Shown here in pieces: positions 6,169 through 6,923 of a stretch of DNA of 6,923 nucleotides. The notes below the pieces were generated by a model that ran no database searches, was not told the origin of the DNA, and saw only the letters and a list, made by a program, of their open reading frames with translations. Origin of the DNA: an uncultured Bacillota bacterium (GTDB taxonomy: Bacteria > Bacillota > Clostridia > Peptostreptococcales > Anaerovoracaceae). Both the position numbers and the translations under genes were made by a program. The stretch lies in assembly GCA_946629205.1 (NCBI GenBank), contig CAMOXP010000070.1:1-6923 (forward strand). Direction: 5' to 3'. Positions within the stretch are counted from its first letter, which is position 1, and the number at the start of each line of letters is the position of its first letter.

Positions 6169-6703
6169 GGATCCTGCTGCTGACCGGTTTATATACATAC
6201 CGGTAAATCAGTGGGATCGTGATCATCTGCACAGCGAAGAGGAAGGCGCAGTTCGGGATCCGGCTGACGACCATCGGCCAGTAGGGCGATCCGTACATGA
6301 CCGCCAGACAGATGGAAGTACCGAACAGCTTGATGATGCCCGCAACGATCAGGGACGCGAGCAGAGTCGCGAGAAAGAGCCGTTTCCCGCTCAGGTCTCT
6401 GTCATAGAAGATGAAACCGTAAACGAGACCGATGAGCCCCGCGATGACCGTCAGACCGGGATTGATCGCGCCAAAGGGCATCAGAATAGCACATACGAGG
6501 TCGCCGACCATGTATGTAACAGCTGCCCACAGCGGGCCGTACAGACATCCGATGAGAACGACCGGGAGAAAGTCAAATCCGATGTGCAGGACATCGGTCG
6601 TGATTCCCAGAAACCTGCTGAAGATGAAGATGAGCGCGACCATCATAGCCATGATCACAAGCTGCAGCGTGCGCTCTCTTCCTTTACTATAAGAAGACTC
6701 CAT
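6158..6703 (-). CDS. folT: Folate ECF transporter S component FolT
   Basis: This 181-residue integral membrane protein has about six hydrophobic segments, the size and shape of an ECF-type substrate-binding S component. Family landmarks include IGFDFLPVVLIG (41-52), YGPLWAAVTYMVGDLV (55-70), NPGLTVIAGLIGLVYG (81-96) and the late SRIP motif (147-150) typical of the FolT family. It would capture folates and pair with a shared energizing module (EcfT plus two EcfA ATPases), none of which is in the window. ATG 6703 has GAAAGGAG (6718-6711) 7 nt upstream. The folate assignment is strengthened by the THF riboswitch in its leader. The gene converges on the S4 gene, its last 11 bp overlapping that gene's 3' end, and no terminator follows its stop. 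Confidence 0.93.
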   Translation of the reverse strand: MESSYSKGRERTLQLVIMAMMVALIFIFSRFLGITTDVLHIGFDFLPVVLIGCLYGPLWAAVTYMVGDLVCAILMPFGAINPGLTVIAGLIGLVYGFIFYDRDLSGKRLFLATLLASLIVAGIIKLFGTSICLAVMYGSPYWPMVVSRIPNCAFLFAVQMITIPLIYRYVYKPVSSRILTR

Positions 6704-6710
6704 AAAAAAA

Positions 6711-6807
6711 CTCCTTTCAAATCAGGCCCCTCAGGGCTGTTCAAGGTATAGCTTCCCGTAGTAACTACACCGAAATGAAAGAAGTGATTCATTATATACA
6801 GTGTAGT
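6711..6807 (-). promoter_or_regulatory. Proposed expression platform of the folT riboswitch (anti-SD and competing stem)
   Basis: On the minus strand, CTTCTTTCA (6784-6776) can pair over 9 bp, with one U-G, with the folT ribosome binding site TGAAAGGAG (6719-6711). A competing stem can form between ACTACACTG (6807-6799, overlapping the 3' side of aptamer helix P1) and CGGTGTAGT (6772-6764), again 9 bp with one U-G, placing the anti-SD in its loop. A further small hairpin (CAGCCC/GGGCCTG, 6739-6723) lies closer to the gene, and CCTT at 6747-6744 could also mask the AAGG of the site. A T-run at 6710-6704 is too far from that hairpin for a standard terminator. Translational rather than transcriptional control is inferred. 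Confidence 0.55.
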
Positions 6808-6920
6808 AGCGGACGCGACATTGCACCGCGGATCTTGTCCATCCTTTCATCCGTCAATCGATCCTTCGTTCATGAGCAACATCCCATCTCATGACACTTG
6901 ACGCGCAATATCTACTCTAC
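6803..6920 (-). promoter_or_regulatory. Tetrahydrofolate (THF) riboswitch aptamer
   Basis: The minus strand shows the THF riboswitch motifs in order: GAGTAGAT (6917-6910), GCGTCAAGTG (6904-6895), GGGATGTTG (6885-6877), ACGAAG (6869-6864), GCGGTG (6829-6824) and TCCGCT (6813-6808). Pairing agrees: P1 GTAG/CTAC (6920-6917 with 6809-6806); P2 ATTGC/GCAAT (6909-6905 with 6824-6820) continued by GCG/CGC (6904-6902 with 6830-6828) with the GGT bulge at 6827-6825; P3 TCATGAG/CTCATGA (6894-6888 with 6876-6870); and a pseudoknot GGATG/CGTCC (6884-6880 with 6815-6811, one U-G). The arm GGATC/GATCC (6864-6860 with 6834-6830) has an enlarged 25-nt loop. The class binds reduced folates and controls folate transport and synthesis genes in Firmicutes, matching folT downstream. 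The promoter lies beyond the window edge. Confidence 0.92.
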
Positions 6921-6923
6921 GTG

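Noticed and set aside
6183..6204. Inverted repeat ACCGGT with a 10-nt loop after the rqcP stop, considered as a terminator
   Set aside because: There is no T-run on either strand and the sequence codes for the FolT C-terminus, so chance is likely.
6704..6739. Hairpin plus seven T residues just before folT, considered as an intrinsic terminator
   Set aside because: The T-run (6710-6704) is separated from the hairpin (6739-6723) by about 12 nt holding the ribosome binding site, so the geometry does not fit termination.
1..6923. Search for mobile elements, CRISPR arrays, tRNA or rRNA genes, and defence or toxin-antitoxin systems
   Set aside because: No transposase, integrase, regularly spaced repeat, tRNA-like fold or paired toxin-like small genes were recognised, and all gene products fit core functions.

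Overview
The window reads as chromosomal DNA of an anaerobic Firmicute in the class Clostridia. This rests on the lon-engB pairing, a tetrahydrofolate (THF) riboswitch ahead of folT, a YabM/SpoVB-type flippase followed by HU and an RqcP-type S4 protein, strong AAGGAGG-type ribosome binding sites, and mid-range GC. A non-sporulating lineage such as Family XIII / Anaerovoracaceae would fit the gene order, but genus and species cannot be fixed from this sequence.

Layout. Positions 1-5416 carry a plus-strand run of six closely spaced genes: the 3' end of lon (window-truncated), engB (ribosome-assembly GTPase), a small DUF1232 membrane protein, hpt (purine salvage), a cardiolipin synthase and a 542-residue MOP-superfamily flippase (YtgP/SpoVB/MurJ-like). 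Spacers are 50, 20, -8, 46 and 47 nt. No convincing terminator or promoter was seen between these genes, so one transcript is plausible. Two spacers carry short perfect tandem duplications. A 157-nt gap (5417-5573) holds a terminator-like hairpin and a good sigma-A type promoter for hup, which ends in a textbook UUCG-loop terminator. An 80-residue S4 protein (RqcP/YabO family) follows.

Positions 6158-6923 are on the minus strand: the folate ECF transporter S component folT, converging on and overlapping the S4 gene by 11 bp, preceded by a leader of about 220 nt. Read on the minus strand, 6920-6803 matches the THF riboswitch aptamer in motif order and in pairing (P1, P2 with its GGU bulge, P3 and the long-range pseudoknot). 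Between aptamer and start codon lie a near-perfect anti-Shine-Dalgarno and a competing 9-bp stem, which together suggest translational OFF control by reduced folates.

Together the genes are housekeeping: protein quality control (lon, rqcP), ribosome assembly (engB), nucleotide salvage (hpt), envelope lipids and precursor flipping (cls, flippase), nucleoid structure (hup) and folate uptake (folT). No mobile element, CRISPR array, defence system or clearly new biological system was found. The most informative parts are the riboswitch with its enlarged arm and proposed expression platform, and the altered yab-type gene neighbourhood, which lacks mazG, yabP, yabQ and divIC at the expected places.
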